Origin: Listeria cossartiae subsp. cossartiae
GTDB lineage: Bacteria > Bacillota > Bacilli > Lactobacillales > Listeriaceae
DNA length: 64,000 bases
NCBI RefSeq assembly: GCF_014224155.1
Contig: NZ_JAASUI010000001.1
Coordinates: 682,001 to 746,000 of the forward strand
Direction of reading: 5' to 3'
A program made the position numbers and the translations under genes. Shown here piece after piece: positions 32,822 to 43,304 of the stretch (the first letter of the stretch is position 1; the number at the start of each line of letters is the position of its first letter). The notes beneath the pieces are model-generated. The model was not told the DNA's origin and did no database searches. It worked only from the letters and a program-made list of their open reading frames with translations.

Positions 32822-33877
32822 ATGAGCTGGATGATTATTTTTATATGTTTTGGCGCGTCCGTACTACTTACACCGCTAATTCGAAAAATAGCACTTTACT
32901 TTGATATTACAGATAAGCCAGATCAACGCCGCATTAATGTGAAGCCGATTCCGAGCTTGGGCGGACTAGCTATCTTCATTAGTTTTGCTATCGGAATGTT
33001 CTTACTTCCAATTGAAAACGAATTCTTATGGCCGCTGTTGATTGCGGCATTTGTCATGGTTTTAACTGGATTATTAGATGATATTATGGAATTTAAAGCA
33101 AGATATAAATTAATTGGCCAAATCGCTGCTGCCTTTATTATTGTGTTTTGGGGCAACCTTAGCATCGACTTTATCAACTTACCATTTGGTGGGGAAATTC
33201 ATTTTGGGATATTGAGTATTCCGCTAACCATTATTTGGATTGTTGCAATTACGAATGCCATTAACTTAATCGATGGGCTAGACGGTCTCGCTGCTGGCGT
33301 TTCAACTATTGCTTTACTAACTATTTTAGGAATGGCCTTTATTATGGGCGATGCACTTGTTATTATGATCGCAAGCATATTAATTGCTGGAACACTCGGC
33401 TTTTTACCATATAACTTCAACCCTGCCAAAATTTTCATGGGGGATACGGGTGCACTTTTCTTAGGTTTTATTATTTCCGTATTATCTGTAATGGGATTCA
33501 AAAATGTCACGTTTATTTCTTTAATTGTACCAATTTTAATTTTAGGTGTACCGATCTCAGATACGCTTTTTGCCATTATCCGACGCATGGTAACAAAACA
33601 ACCAATCGCGATGGCCGATAAATCACATCTGCACCATTGTTTGTTACGACTTGGCTTTACGCATCGACAAACCGTTATTTTGATTTATGCGATTGCTGCA
33701 CTATTTTCATTATTCGCATTTATTTTCACGATGTCGACACTTTGGGGCTCGATGATTTTAATCGGTGTACTGCTTATCTTAATTGAAGTATTGATAGAGA
33801 CGCTTGGATTAGTAGGAAGCTCCTATCGACCATTACTGAATTTATTTAAACTAACAAAAGAAGATAAAATAGATTAG
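32822..33877 (+). CDS. tagO: Undecaprenyl-phosphate GlcNAc-1-phosphate transferase (TagO/WecA family)
   Basis: This enzyme starts wall teichoic acid synthesis by loading GlcNAc-1-P onto undecaprenyl phosphate. The 351-aa protein has about 11 membrane segments and the cytosolic family motifs: LLDDIMEFKARYK, NAINLIDGLDGLAAG, KIFMGDTGALFLGF and the His-rich SHLHHCLLRLGF. The ATG at 32822 follows GGGGAGG. Listeria species encode two such paralogues (literature), so this may not be the only initiator. It is monocistronic. Confidence 0.88.
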   Translation: MSWMIIFICFGASVLLTPLIRKIALYFDITDKPDQRRINVKPIPSLGGLAIFISFAIGMFLLPIENEFLWPLLIAAFVMVLTGLLDDIMEFKARYKLIGQIAAAFIIVFWGNLSIDFINLPFGGEIHFGILSIPLTIIWIVAITNAINLIDGLDGLAAGVSTIALLTILGMAFIMGDALVIMIASILIAGTLGFLPYNFNPAKIFMGDTGALFLGFIISVLSVMGFKNVTFISLIVPILILGVPISDTLFAIIRRMVTKQPIAMADKSHLHHCLLRLGFTHRQTVILIYAIAALFSLFAFIFTMSTLWGSMILIGVLLILIEVLIETLGLVGSSYRPLLNLFKLTKEDKID

Positions 33878-33908
33878 AGATTAGTTACTTAGGCTAGTCT
33901 CTTTTTTG
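33876..33908 (+). terminator. Terminator after tagO
   Basis: AGAGATTAG / CTAGTCTCT (one wobble) followed by a T run. Confidence 0.8.
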
Positions 33909-33988
33909 TGCCAAAATTCTTATTGAGTAACAAGTCTTCTTGTGATACATTTATCAAGTAACGTTTTTGTAGAAATGAGGAGAAAAAC

Positions 33989-34897
33989 ATGGAAATCATT
34001 GCGACAGCAGATTCAATGAAACAAGCTGAACAATTGCTTCGCGCGGGGGTAGACAGATTATACGTAGGTAATAGTCAATTCGGGTTAAGATTGCCACATT
34101 CGTTTTCTGTCGAAGAATTACGTGAAATAGTTCATTTAGCGCATCAAGAAGGAAAGAAAGTAACTGTAGCAGTAAATTCGTTAATGCACAACGAACATAT
34201 GGAAGAGTTGCCGGGCTTTTTAGAGCAACTTGCCGATATGAAAGTGGACGCGGTAGCATGCGGCGACCCGGGTGCAATTATGCTTTTAAGTGAAATGGCT
34301 CAACCGATACCATTTATTTACGATGCCCAAACATTTGTAACTAGCGCAGAACAAATTTCGTTTTGGGAAAAACAAGGAGCGGTCGGAGCAGTACTTGCAA
34401 GAGAACTTACAGAAGGCGAAATTAAAGCTATTGCGAAAAGCCTAACTGTTCCTGTCGAAGTACTTGTTTACGGGCCGACATGTATCCATCAATCCAAACG
34501 TAGACTTGTAACGAACTACCAACATATTGTTGAAATGGAAGATGATACATCGAAGGAACGCGGACTTTATTTGCGTGAGCCAAATGATGAAACAAGCCAA
34601 TTACCAATTTATGAAGACGAGTCCGGAACGCATATTTTTGCTTCTGAGGATGTTTCGCTTGTACCGTATTTGGCTGATTTATATGAAGCTGGCTTAAAAA
34701 CGTGGAAACTCGATGGCGTTCTTGCCGAATCAGATAATTTCGTCCAAATTGCCGCTTTACTCGTTGAGGCGAAAGAAGCCGTAATAAAAGGGCAATTTGT
34801 TGCGGAGTATTTTGTGAATAAATTAACGGAATTACAACCTAAAACTAGAAAATTAGACGCTGGATTTTACTTGAAAAATCCGGATGATGTGAAATAG
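33989..34897 (+). CDS. U32-family protein (YrrN/TrhP1-like)
   Basis: This 302-aa protein has an N-terminal TIM-barrel-like region (EIIATADSMKQAEQLLRAGVDRLYVG; VTVAVNSLMHN). It is the shorter member of the paired U32 proteins, B. subtilis YrrN. These pairs act in prephenate-dependent 5-hydroxyuridine formation at tRNA position 34, and the older peptidase label is not well supported. It lacks the full U32 signature held by its neighbour, 13 bases downstream. The two probably form one functional unit. Confidence 0.85.
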   Translation: MEIIATADSMKQAEQLLRAGVDRLYVGNSQFGLRLPHSFSVEELREIVHLAHQEGKKVTVAVNSLMHNEHMEELPGFLEQLADMKVDAVACGDPGAIMLLSEMAQPIPFIYDAQTFVTSAEQISFWEKQGAVGAVLARELTEGEIKAIAKSLTVPVEVLVYGPTCIHQSKRRLVTNYQHIVEMEDDTSKERGLYLREPNDETSQLPIYEDESGTHIFASEDVSLVPYLADLYEAGLKTWKLDGVLAESDNFVQIAALLVEAKEAVIKGQFVAEYFVNKLTELQPKTRKLDAGFYLKNPDDVK

Positions 34898-34910
34898 GGG
34901 GAATAGCATA

Positions 34911-36137
34911 ATGAGTAAAGTATTAAAAAAACCAGAAGTGCTAGCTCCAGCTGGTAACTTAGAAAAATTAAAAATCGCGATTCGCTACGGTGCGGACGCT
35001 GTATATATTGGCGGGCAAGCTTTCGGGCTTCGTTCTCGCGCAGGAAATTTTAGTTTTGATGAAATGAAACAAGGTATCGCTTTTGCACATGAACGTAATG
35101 CGAAAGTATATGTGGCGGCGAATATGGTTGCGCATGCTGGTGATACAGAAGGTGCCGGTGAATTTTTCCGGACACTTCGCGATATTGGGATTGATGCGGT
35201 CATCGTTTCTGATCCAGCCTTAATCAGTATTTGTTTTCAAGATGCCCCGGGTTTGCCAGTCCATTTATCGACACAAGCTTCGGCAACTAACTATAAAACG
35301 TTAGAATTTTGGAAGAAGCAAGGCCTTGAACGTGTTGTACTTGCTCGTGAAGTGAGCATGCAAGAAATTCAAGAAATCGGCGAAAAAACCGATGTCGAAA
35401 TGGAAGCTTTCATTCACGGCGCAATGTGTATTTCTTATTCTGGTCGTTGTACTTTATCGAATCATATGGCGAACCGTGATGCGAACCGAGGCGGATGTGC
35501 GCAAAGTTGTCGCTGGAAATATGATTTATTTGAAATTGATAATGGCGTTTCGAAAAACTTAGTAGATACGGATGAGGAGCCATTTTCAATGAGCGCGGTC
35601 GATTTATCCATGATTAAATATATTCCAGATATGGTCGATGCTGGTGTCGATAGCTTGAAAATCGAAGGACGAATGAAGTCGATTCATTATGTTTCAACGG
35701 TTGCAAGTGTTTATCGTCGTGCGGTGGATGCTTACTGCGAAGACCCTGAGAACTATGTATTTGACCCAGCGTGGGAAGAAGAACTATGGAAAGTTGCTCA
35801 GCGCGAATTATCCACAGGATTTTTCTATAAAGAACCAACCGAAGACGAGCAATTATTCGGGAAAACGCGGAAAATTCCTCAATATGCTTTTGCGGCTCAA
35901 GTGCTGGAATATGATGAGGAAACGAAAATCGCTACTTTACAACAACGAAATAATTTTGGTGTAGGGGAAGAAATTGAATTTTATGGACCAGGAGATACTG
36001 GTTTTAAACAAGTTGTAGAAGTACTTTGGAATGAACATGGGGAGGAAATCGACCGTGCGCCAAATGCAATGATGACGATAAAAATGCCGGTAGATAAACC
36101 TGTGAAGCCATTTTACTTTATGCGGAAGAAAAAATAA
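34911..36137 (+). CDS. U32-family protein (YrrO/TrhP2-like)
   Basis: This 408-aa protein carries the full U32 signature: EAFIHGAMCISYSGRC, then RGGCAQSCRWKY, with Cys residues that suggest an iron-sulfur cluster, and LKIEGRMKSIHYV. The C-terminal beta domain (RNNFGVGEEIEFYGPG) is the usual OB-like tail. The likely role is tRNA U34 hydroxylation together with the upstream gene, as in Bacillus TrhP1/TrhP2. It lies 13 bases downstream of its partner. Confidence 0.88.
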   Translation: MSKVLKKPEVLAPAGNLEKLKIAIRYGADAVYIGGQAFGLRSRAGNFSFDEMKQGIAFAHERNAKVYVAANMVAHAGDTEGAGEFFRTLRDIGIDAVIVSDPALISICFQDAPGLPVHLSTQASATNYKTLEFWKKQGLERVVLAREVSMQEIQEIGEKTDVEMEAFIHGAMCISYSGRCTLSNHMANRDANRGGCAQSCRWKYDLFEIDNGVSKNLVDTDEEPFSMSAVDLSMIKYIPDMVDAGVDSLKIEGRMKSIHYVSTVASVYRRAVDAYCEDPENYVFDPAWEEELWKVAQRELSTGFFYKEPTEDEQLFGKTRKIPQYAFAAQVLEYDEETKIATLQQRNNFGVGEEIEFYGPGDTGFKQVVEVLWNEHGEEIDRAPNAMMTIKMPVDKPVKPFYFMRKKK

Positions 36138-36221
36138 AAAATCTCATGCTGCAGTAGGATTGTCGTGTACTCCCTAAGTAAGGTATAATGGGGTAAGTAC
36201 ATATGAAGGAGGAGATTAATT

Positions 36222-36779
36222 ATGATAGGATGGATTATTGCTATCGCTGTTGTTGTTATTTTAGTATTGATTTATTTCGGTCTATACAACAGCCTTGTAA
36301 AATACCGTAACCGTGTGGATGAAACTTGGGCGCAAATTGACGTACAATTAAAACGTAGATTTGACTTAATTCCTAATTTAGTTGAAACAGTTAAAGGGTA
36401 TGCCAAACACGAGAAAGAAACATTGACACAAGTAATTGAAGCTCGTAACAAAATGATGGAAGTTCCTGCTGACAACCGTCAAGGACAAATCGAAGCAGAC
36501 AATATGCTAAGTGGAGCACTTAAATCTATTTTTGCATTAGGTGAAGCTTATCCTGACTTAAAAGCAAATACTTCTTTTATCGAATTGCAACATGAACTAA
36601 CTACTACGGAAAACAAAGTGGCTTATTCTCGCCAACTTTATAACACAACCGTAATGACTTATAACACAAAAGTACAATCAGTACCAACTAACATCGTTGC
36701 AAAACTGCATAACTTTACAGAACGCGAGATGCTTTCTATTCCAGAAGTAGAGCGCGTTGCACCAAAAGTAGAGTTTTAA
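36222..36779 (+). CDS. lemA: LemA family protein
   Basis: This 185-aa protein has an N-terminal membrane anchor (WIIAIAVVVILVLIYFGLY). The conserved LemA helical bundle follows: YRNRVDETWAQIDVQLKRR, then FDLIPNLVETVKGYAKHE. The C-terminus has YNTKVQSVPTNIVA, usual for the family. LemA genes often sit with htpX, as here, but the role is unclear. LemA peptide is a known T-cell epitope source in Listeria. The gap to htpX is 22 bases. Confidence 0.92.
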   Translation: MIGWIIAIAVVVILVLIYFGLYNSLVKYRNRVDETWAQIDVQLKRRFDLIPNLVETVKGYAKHEKETLTQVIEARNKMMEVPADNRQGQIEADNMLSGALKSIFALGEAYPDLKANTSFIELQHELTTTENKVAYSRQLYNTTVMTYNTKVQSVPTNIVAKLHNFTEREMLSIPEVERVAPKVEF

Positions 36780-36801
36780 GCCATGAAGGAGAGCGAAAAT
36801 T

Positions 36802-37716
36802 ATGCTATTCGAACAAATTGCAGCAAATAAGCGAAAAACTGTTTTTATCATTCTTGGCTTTTTCATTTTCGTTCTTATGGTTGGCGCTGCTATAGGTATC
36901 ATTGTTTGGAATAACTATCTAAATGGGCTTATACTGGCGGCGGTGATTGGTGTGTTTTATATTTTGATTATGGTGATGAGCAGTTCGTCCGTTGTTATGG
37001 CGATGAATCATGCGAAGGAAGTCACCTCAAAAGATCAAGCACCAGTTTTGTGGGATACCGTAGAAAGTATGGCAATGGTTGCTGGTATTCCGATGCCCAA
37101 AGTATATATTGTTGAGGATGCCAGTCCAAACGCTTTTGCAACAGGTATTTCTCCGGAAAAAGGAGCAGTAGCTGTTACTAGAGGATTACTAAATAAATTA
37201 GAACGATATGAATTAGAGGGCGTTATCGCGCACGAAATTTCTCATATTCGTAATTATGATATTCGGTTATCAACAATTGCCATTGCGCTTGTAGCTGTAA
37301 TTGCAATTCTAAGTGACATCGCCATGCGAATGATTTTCTGGGGAAGCTTAACTGGTGGCAGAAATAGCCGTAAAAGTGACAACAATAACGGTGGCGGGGC
37401 GCAAGCGATTATCTACATTGTCGCGCTAATATTTGTTATTTTGGCACCGATTATTGCAACAGCTATTCAATTTGCTTTATCTCGTAACCGGGAATATTTA
37501 GCTGATGCGAGCGCGGTAGAACTAACACGAAATCCAGATGGACTTATCCAAGCGTTGAAAAAAATTAGCGGTGATTCGAAAAAAATGGAAGAAGTTAGTG
37601 CTTCTAGTGAATCTATTTACTTTTCATCACCACTTAAGTCTAAAAAAAATAAGCCGGGTCTTTTCGACTCACATCCGCCAATTAGTTCGCGGATTGAACG
37701 CTTAGAAAATATGTAA
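36802..37716 (+). CDS. htpX: Membrane zinc metalloprotease HtpX
   Basis: HtpX is an M48-family protease that degrades misfolded membrane proteins. The 304-aa protein has two N-terminal membrane segments (about 13-60), the zinc motif VIAHEISHIRNYD near residue 140, two further membrane segments (about 158-177 and 205-225), and the third metal ligand in SRNREYLADASAV. Its pairing with lemA is conserved in Firmicutes. It ends at a bidirectional terminator. Confidence 0.93.
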   Translation: MLFEQIAANKRKTVFIILGFFIFVLMVGAAIGIIVWNNYLNGLILAAVIGVFYILIMVMSSSSVVMAMNHAKEVTSKDQAPVLWDTVESMAMVAGIPMPKVYIVEDASPNAFATGISPEKGAVAVTRGLLNKLERYELEGVIAHEISHIRNYDIRLSTIAIALVAVIAILSDIAMRMIFWGSLTGGRNSRKSDNNNGGGAQAIIYIVALIFVILAPIIATAIQFALSRNREYLADASAVELTRNPDGLIQALKKISGDSKKMEEVSASSESIYFSSPLKSKKNKPGLFDSHPPISSRIERLENM

Positions 37717-37749
37717 AAAAAAGCAACCCTGGAATGGGTTGCTTTTTTA
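37717..37749. terminator. Bidirectional terminator between htpX and yjbH
   Basis: AAAAAAAGCAACCC / GGGTTGCTTTTTT hairpin between convergent genes. Confidence 0.92.
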
Positions 37750-37751
37750 TT

Positions 37752-38573
<822 letters not shown>

Positions 38574-38807
38574 CTATCACCTGATTTTCAAATTCTAAAT
38601 ATCTTTTAACAGATACTCATTTCAATGTACCAGTGTGAAAAGAAATAATTCACTGCTCAGTAAAAGCTGATACAAAATTGGGTTTTGCAACTTACATATC
38701 TATTTTATCAGCGTAATGTAAATTTAACAAATAATTGTCATTGGCTTAACATATTTATTCGCTGTTTTTTAAGATTTTGTGTCATTTTACTGCAAATTCG
38801 TATAAAT

Positions 38808-39392
38808 TTACTCCTCATCTCCATACACGTGATGATAAAATCTTGCTACTTTATTTTCAGCTGGTTGATTAGTTATTTGATATTCTTTCAGTAATTTATC
38901 AAAAATTTCTTTTCCTTTATCATAATCTGCCACTTCATATTCTAAATCAAAGTCAGATATCGTCCCGTAAAAATTCTTATCGAAAACGAGCAAGCCTTTT
39001 TTATAGTCTTTTTCGGCGCGAATTGTTTTGAGTGAACCGAAAACTTGTAGGTCTTCATGGTTGATGCCGATTTCTTTTAGCGTATCGCGAACAGGACCGA
39101 CTGGAATGTTTGCTCCGGCAATAATGGCAGTTGCTTGGTCGGCGCCGAGGATTTGCGTCGTTTCCATTAAACCGCGAGATTCTGGGGTTTTAAGTGTTAA
39201 TTGGTATTGCGATTCTAGCTGGCGAATACGAAGCGCGGAATGCCGTTCTTTTAAGCCGAAATCAGCTGTATCTAAATAATAATTAGTTTGCTCGAAAAAA
39301 TCTTCTTCTTTCACGCGAAAATTTTCTGTTAGGGTATCGTATTGTTCTTTGGTTAATAAATTGCGGAATTCGATTTCTAGTTCTTTTACCAT
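38808..39392 (-). CDS. CYTH domain protein (YjbK-like)
   Basis: This 194-aa CYTH-fold phosphohydrolase has the N-terminal ELEIEFRNLL variant of the ExExK metal motif, then alternating charged strands typical of the tunnel (HSALRIRQLESQYQLTLKTP; LDTADFGLKER). B. subtilis YjbK is the likely orthologue by position. Members hydrolyse triphosphates or short polyphosphates; the substrate here is not known. It lies 16 bases downstream of the TPR gene. Confidence 0.85.
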   Translation of the reverse strand: MVKELEIEFRNLLTKEQYDTLTENFRVKEEDFFEQTNYYLDTADFGLKERHSALRIRQLESQYQLTLKTPESRGLMETTQILGADQATAIIAGANIPVGPVRDTLKEIGINHEDLQVFGSLKTIRAEKDYKKGLLVFDKNFYGTISDFDLEYEVADYDKGKEIFDKLLKEYQITNQPAENKVARFYHHVYGDEE

Positions 39393-39408
39393 GGAAAATC
39401 AGCTCCTT

Positions 39409-39876
39409 TTAATGAAATGTTGCATCTAAATCTTGTGCGTAAAATTGAATCGCTTTTTTGTAGCTTAAAATAGTTTCGTCGTTTGTAGTATTTGTTAGTA
39501 GCAGCAAAGTTTCTTCGAGAGCTTCTTTTGCCAAACCTTGATTATACTTCGCCATAATCGAAAAAGTGCGCAAAGCATTATTTTCCGGGAATTCTTGCAG
39601 CGCTTTTTGGAAAAGGGTGCTGGCTTTCTCGGGTTGACCTGTAATCCGGTAAGTGCTACCGAGGCCAATATAAGCTTCTTTACGATCAGCGGCAGGAAGA
39701 CCAAGTTCAAGTGCTTTCTCGTAAAAAGGGATCGCCGCATCTTCTTTGCCAAGCGCGTCGTGTGCCCAGGCGGCAAAATAATGAAGTTCAGCACTTTCTG
39801 GATTGTTCTTTAGTTCTGCGATAGCTTGAGCGCGCGCCGTTTCGTAATCGCCATTTTGAAGTAATGTAAGAATCAT
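39409..39876 (-). CDS. Tetratricopeptide-repeat protein
   Basis: This 155-aa protein has about three or four TPR units, readable from HYFAAWAHDALGKEDAAIPFYEKALELG and YIGLGSTYRITGQPEKASTLFQKALQEF. There is no catalytic motif. The ATG at 39876 has AAAGGA 8 bases upstream; the alternative ATG at 39885 overlaps that site. It is the first gene of a pair with the CYTH gene and is divergent from relQ. Confidence 0.8.
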   Translation of the reverse strand: MILTLLQNGDYETARAQAIAELKNNPESAELHYFAAWAHDALGKEDAAIPFYEKALELGLPAADRKEAYIGLGSTYRITGQPEKASTLFQKALQEFPENNALRTFSIMAKYNQGLAKEALEETLLLLTNTTNDETILSYKKAIQFYAQDLDATFH

Positions 39877-40034
39877 TTTTATCATCCTTTTTGTTGTCGT
39901 TTGAAGGCTTCGGTTTTATTTTACCATGGGATTGAAAAAAAGGTTACTTTAAGCAAGGTGGATTAACTGCTTTTGTGTTAAAATAAAACTGATGTTGCAT
40001 AAATTTAATCATGAATATACTTGAGGTGAGCGAT

Positions 40035-40703
40035 TTGAATCATTGGGAAGACTTTTTAGCGCCTTACAAACAGGCAGTGGAAGAACTTAAAATTAAACTT
40101 AAAGGAATGCGTTCACAATTTGAGCTTGAAAATAATCATTCGCCAATTGAATTTGTTACAGGACGAGTGAAGCCGGTTGCGAGCATATTAGACAAAGCCA
40201 ATCAAAAACATATTGCCCTAGATCATTTAGTCGAAGAAATGCAGGATATTGCGGGTCTCCGTATGATGTGCCAATTTGTAGATGACATTGAAGTCGTAGT
40301 TCGTCTTTTAAGGCAACGGAATGATTTTCGTATTGTGGAAGAGCGCGATTATATTACTAATAAGAAACCCAGTGGATATCGTTCGTATCACGTCGTTATC
40401 GAATACCCAGTGGAGACCATTCAAGGCGAAAAGAAAATTCTAGCTGAAATCCAAATTAGGACGTTAGCGATGAATTTCTGGGCAACAATCGAGCATTCGG
40501 TAAACTATAAGTATCAAGGTGAATTTCCAGAAGCAATCAATAAACGACTAAAACGCGCTGCGGAGGCGGCTTTCCAACTAGACGAAGAAATGTCGCAAAT
40601 TCGCGAGGAAATCCAAGAAGCGCAAGTCTATTTTTCACAAAACAAAGATGCGTCAAAGGATAAAAAAGCGGTACATCAAGTGATGCCAAAGAAAAATAAG
40701 TAA
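40035..40703 (+). CDS. relQ: Small alarmone synthetase RelQ ((p)ppGpp synthase)
   Basis: RelQ transfers pyrophosphate from ATP to GDP or GTP to make (p)ppGpp. This 222-aa synthetase-only protein has VTGRVKPVASILDKANQK (ATP/G-loop region), QDIAGLRMMCQF, and KKPSGYRSYH with EIQIRTLAMNFW. It has no hydrolase or regulatory domain. The start is chosen as TTG at 40035 with GAGGTG 6 bases upstream; the ATG at 40011 has no site. It precedes nadK and rluD as in B. subtilis yjbMNO. Confidence 0.9.
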   Translation: MNHWEDFLAPYKQAVEELKIKLKGMRSQFELENNHSPIEFVTGRVKPVASILDKANQKHIALDHLVEEMQDIAGLRMMCQFVDDIEVVVRLLRQRNDFRIVEERDYITNKKPSGYRSYHVVIEYPVETIQGEKKILAEIQIRTLAMNFWATIEHSVNYKYQGEFPEAINKRLKRAAEAAFQLDEEMSQIREEIQEAQVYFSQNKDASKDKKAVHQVMPKKNK

Positions 40704-40734
40704 TTAGTTGTAGGAATAGGGGCGAATAGAAATA

Positions 40735-41529
40735 ATGAAATATATGATTACTTCCAAAGGGGACGAAAAGTCTGATTTGTTGCGACTGAATATGATCGCA
40801 GGTTTTGGGGAACATGACATGGAATATGATGAGGTAGAACCTGAAATTGTTATTTCTATTGGCGGAGACGGAACCTTTCTGTCCGCATTTCATCAATACG
40901 AGGAGCGTTTAGATGAGATTGCTTTTATTGGGATTCACACTGGGCATCTTGGTTTTTATGCAGATTGGAGACCAGCCGAGGCAGATAAATTAGTGCAGCT
41001 TTTGGCAAAAGGAGAATACCAGAAAGTTTCCTATCCTCTTCTTAAAACAACCGTGAAGTATGGCATTGGTAAAAAAGAAGCAACATATTTAGCACTAAAT
41101 GAATCAACCGTCAAAAGTTCAGGTGGGCCGTTCGTGGTGGATGTAGTTATTAATGATATTCATTTTGAACGTTTTCGCGGTGATGGTCTTTGTATGTCAA
41201 CGCCTAGTGGCACAACAGCATACAATAAATCACTTGGTGGGGCGCTAATGCATCCATCGATTGAAGCAATGCAGTTAACCGAGATGGCTTCGATTAATAA
41301 TCGTGTGTACCGAACCATTGGTAGCCCGCTTGTTTTTCCTAAGCATCATGTCGTTAGCTTGCAGCCGGTTAATGATAAAGACTTCCAGATTTCCGTAGAT
41401 CATTTAAGCATTTTGCATCGTGATGTACAAGAAATCCGTTATGAAGTATCTGCCAAAAAAGTTCATTTTGCCAGATTTAGATCATTTCCGTTTTGGCGTC
41501 GTGTCCACGATTCATTTATTGAAGATTAA
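40735..41529 (+). CDS. nadK: NAD kinase
   Basis: NadK phosphorylates NAD to NADP in the cytosol. The 264-aa enzyme has the ATP/NAD motif SIGGDGTFLSAFHQ, GIHTGHLGFYADW, and TPSGTTAYNKSLGGALMHP. The GGDGT Asp is the catalytic base. It lies 31 bases after relQ and 18 before rluD, probably in one transcript. Older name: ppnK. Confidence 0.94.
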   Translation: MKYMITSKGDEKSDLLRLNMIAGFGEHDMEYDEVEPEIVISIGGDGTFLSAFHQYEERLDEIAFIGIHTGHLGFYADWRPAEADKLVQLLAKGEYQKVSYPLLKTTVKYGIGKKEATYLALNESTVKSSGGPFVVDVVINDIHFERFRGDGLCMSTPSGTTAYNKSLGGALMHPSIEAMQLTEMASINNRVYRTIGSPLVFPKHHVVSLQPVNDKDFQISVDHLSILHRDVQEIRYEVSAKKVHFARFRSFPFWRRVHDSFIED

Positions 41530-41547
41530 GCTAGCAGGAGGAAGCAT

Positions 41548-42438
41548 GTGTTTTTAGAATGGAAAGTAGAATTAGAAGAAAATGGGCTTTTACTTCGGAC
41601 TTTTTTGAAGAGCAAGCACATTTCTAAACAATTATTAACTGCTGTCAAATTTGGCGCAGATGGGAAAATTGAAGTAAATAACGAGGAACAAAATGTTCTT
41701 TATCAGGTAAAAGCTGGTGACCACGTGCGGCTTATGTTTCCAACAGAGCAACAAAATGAGCGTTTGCTTGCTGAACATACTGAATTAGATGTTGTTTTTG
41801 AAGATGATTTTCTATTAATTATTAATAAACCGGCCGGGATGGCTTCGATTCCCTCGCAGTATCACCCGCATGGCTCGGTCGCCAACTTCGTCAAAGGGCA
41901 TTATGAAACGCAAGGACTTACGAGCGCTATCCATATTGTAACGAGGCTGGACCGTGAAACATCTGGGCTAATGCTAATCGCTAAAAATAGGTTTGCGCAT
42001 GCCAGACTCAGCACTTTTTTACAGCAAGGATTGTTAAAACGACGCTATCAAGCTTTTACTGGTGGCGTTTTAGCAGAGCGAGAGGGATCGATTGAAGCGC
42101 CAATAGGGCGTAAAGAAGTGAGTATAATGGAACGTTTTGTTACTCCTGAGGGGAAATATGCCAAAACAAATTACGCGGTTCTCGAGCGTTACAGCGCGTT
42201 TGATCACGTAGCCATTCAACTAGAAACAGGACGCACGCATCAAATTCGCGTTCATTTCTCGTATATTGGTCATCCGCTTATTGGAGATGATATGTACGGC
42301 GGAGATACTACTTTACTGAAAAGACAGGCGCTACACTCGTGTCATCTACATTTAGTCCATCCGGTAACAGAAGAATATATGGCGTTTGATTTACCTTTAC
42401 CAGCAGATATGGAAGAGATAATTCAAAAATCGAAGTAA
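41548..42438 (+). CDS. RluD-family 23S/tRNA pseudouridine synthase
   Basis: This 296-aa protein has the RluA/RluD catalytic motif HIVTRLDRETSGLMLIAK (Asp nucleophile near residue 134), LETGRTHQIRVHFSYIGHPL, and an N-terminal S4-like region. B. subtilis YjbO is the positional orthologue. The start is GTG at 41548 with AGGAGG 6 bases upstream; an overlapping ATG is out of frame. The exact target uridine cannot be read from sequence. Confidence 0.9.
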   Translation: MFLEWKVELEENGLLLRTFLKSKHISKQLLTAVKFGADGKIEVNNEEQNVLYQVKAGDHVRLMFPTEQQNERLLAEHTELDVVFEDDFLLIINKPAGMASIPSQYHPHGSVANFVKGHYETQGLTSAIHIVTRLDRETSGLMLIAKNRFAHARLSTFLQQGLLKRRYQAFTGGVLAEREGSIEAPIGRKEVSIMERFVTPEGKYAKTNYAVLERYSAFDHVAIQLETGRTHQIRVHFSYIGHPLIGDDMYGGDTTLLKRQALHSCHLHLVHPVTEEYMAFDLPLPADMEEIIQKSK

Positions 42439-42515
42439 TAAGTGTTTTAAAAAGCTATTTGGTCATGTAAAATGGAAGAAGCGAACAAATCGCATCAATT
42501 TTAGGAGGAAAGAAC

Positions 42516-43304
42516 ATGAATTTATCATTAGAGGGAAAAACATATGTTGTAATGGGAGTAGCTAATAAGCGTAGTATCGCTTGGGCAATCGCTCGTTCAC
42601 TAAATGAAGCTGGGGCAAAACTGGTATTTACATATGCCGACGAGCGTGCGAAAAAAAGCATTACAGAACTAGTACCTTCACTAAACGAAGCAAATCAAAA
42701 CCCGCTTATTTTAGCTTGTGATGTATCAAGTGAAGAAGCGATTACAGAAACATTTGAAACAATTAAAAATAAAGTTGGTAAACTTAGTGGCTTAGCACAC
42801 TGTATTGCTTTTGCTAACAAAGACTTTTTAACTGGCGACTATTTAGAAGTAGATCGTAAAAGCTTCTTACAAGCGCATGAAATCAGTGCTTACTCGTTTA
42901 CAGCAGTTGCTCGTGCGTTAAAACACTTAGAAATGTTAACAGAAGATGCAAGCCTATTAACACTAACTTACCTTGGTGGGGAACGTGTAGTAGAAAACTA
43001 TAACATTATGGGTGTTGCGAAAGCTTCTCTTGATGCAAGTGTTAAATACCTTGCTATGGACCTTGGAGCAATCGGTGTGCGTGTAAATGCGATTTCAGCT
43101 GGACCAATCAGAACAGTATCTGCTCGAGGCGTTAGCGGTTTCTCTGACTCTATTTCACTAATAGAAGAAAAAGCTCCACTAAAACGTGCAACACAAGCAG
43201 AAGAAGTTGGCGATACAGCGTACTACTTATTCAGTAACTTATCTCGAGGCGTTACAGGCGAAGTTATTCACGTGGATAGCGGTTATCATATTATTGGATT
43301 CTAA
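42516..43304 (+). CDS. fabI: Enoyl-[acyl-carrier-protein] reductase FabI
   Basis: FabI performs the last reduction of the fatty-acid elongation cycle and is the triclosan target. The 262-aa short-chain dehydrogenase has the nucleotide-binding VMGVANKRSIAWAIARSL, VDRKSFLQAHEISAYSF, the catalytic Tyr/Lys pair in YNIMGVAKASLDASVKY, and a C-terminal GEVIHVDSGYHI. ATG 42516 follows TTAGGAGG. I see no convincing FapR site in the short upstream gap. It is monocistronic, with a terminator that reads into dltD. Confidence 0.95.
   Translation: MNLSLEGKTYVVMGVANKRSIAWAIARSLNEAGAKLVFTYADERAKKSITELVPSLNEANQNPLILACDVSSEEAITETFETIKNKVGKLSGLAHCIAFANKDFLTGDYLEVDRKSFLQAHEISAYSFTAVARALKHLEMLTEDASLLTLTYLGGERVVENYNIMGVAKASLDASVKYLAMDLGAIGVRVNAISAGPIRTVSARGVSGFSDSISLIEEKAPLKRATQAEEVGDTAYYLFSNLSRGVTGEVIHVDSGYHIIGF

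Noticed and set aside
38685-38894. 69-codon plus-strand ORF between yjbH and the CYTH gene
   Set aside because: AT-rich, no ribosome binding site, and it runs into the CYTH coding region antisense. The 237-base gap appears to hold only the yjbH promoter.
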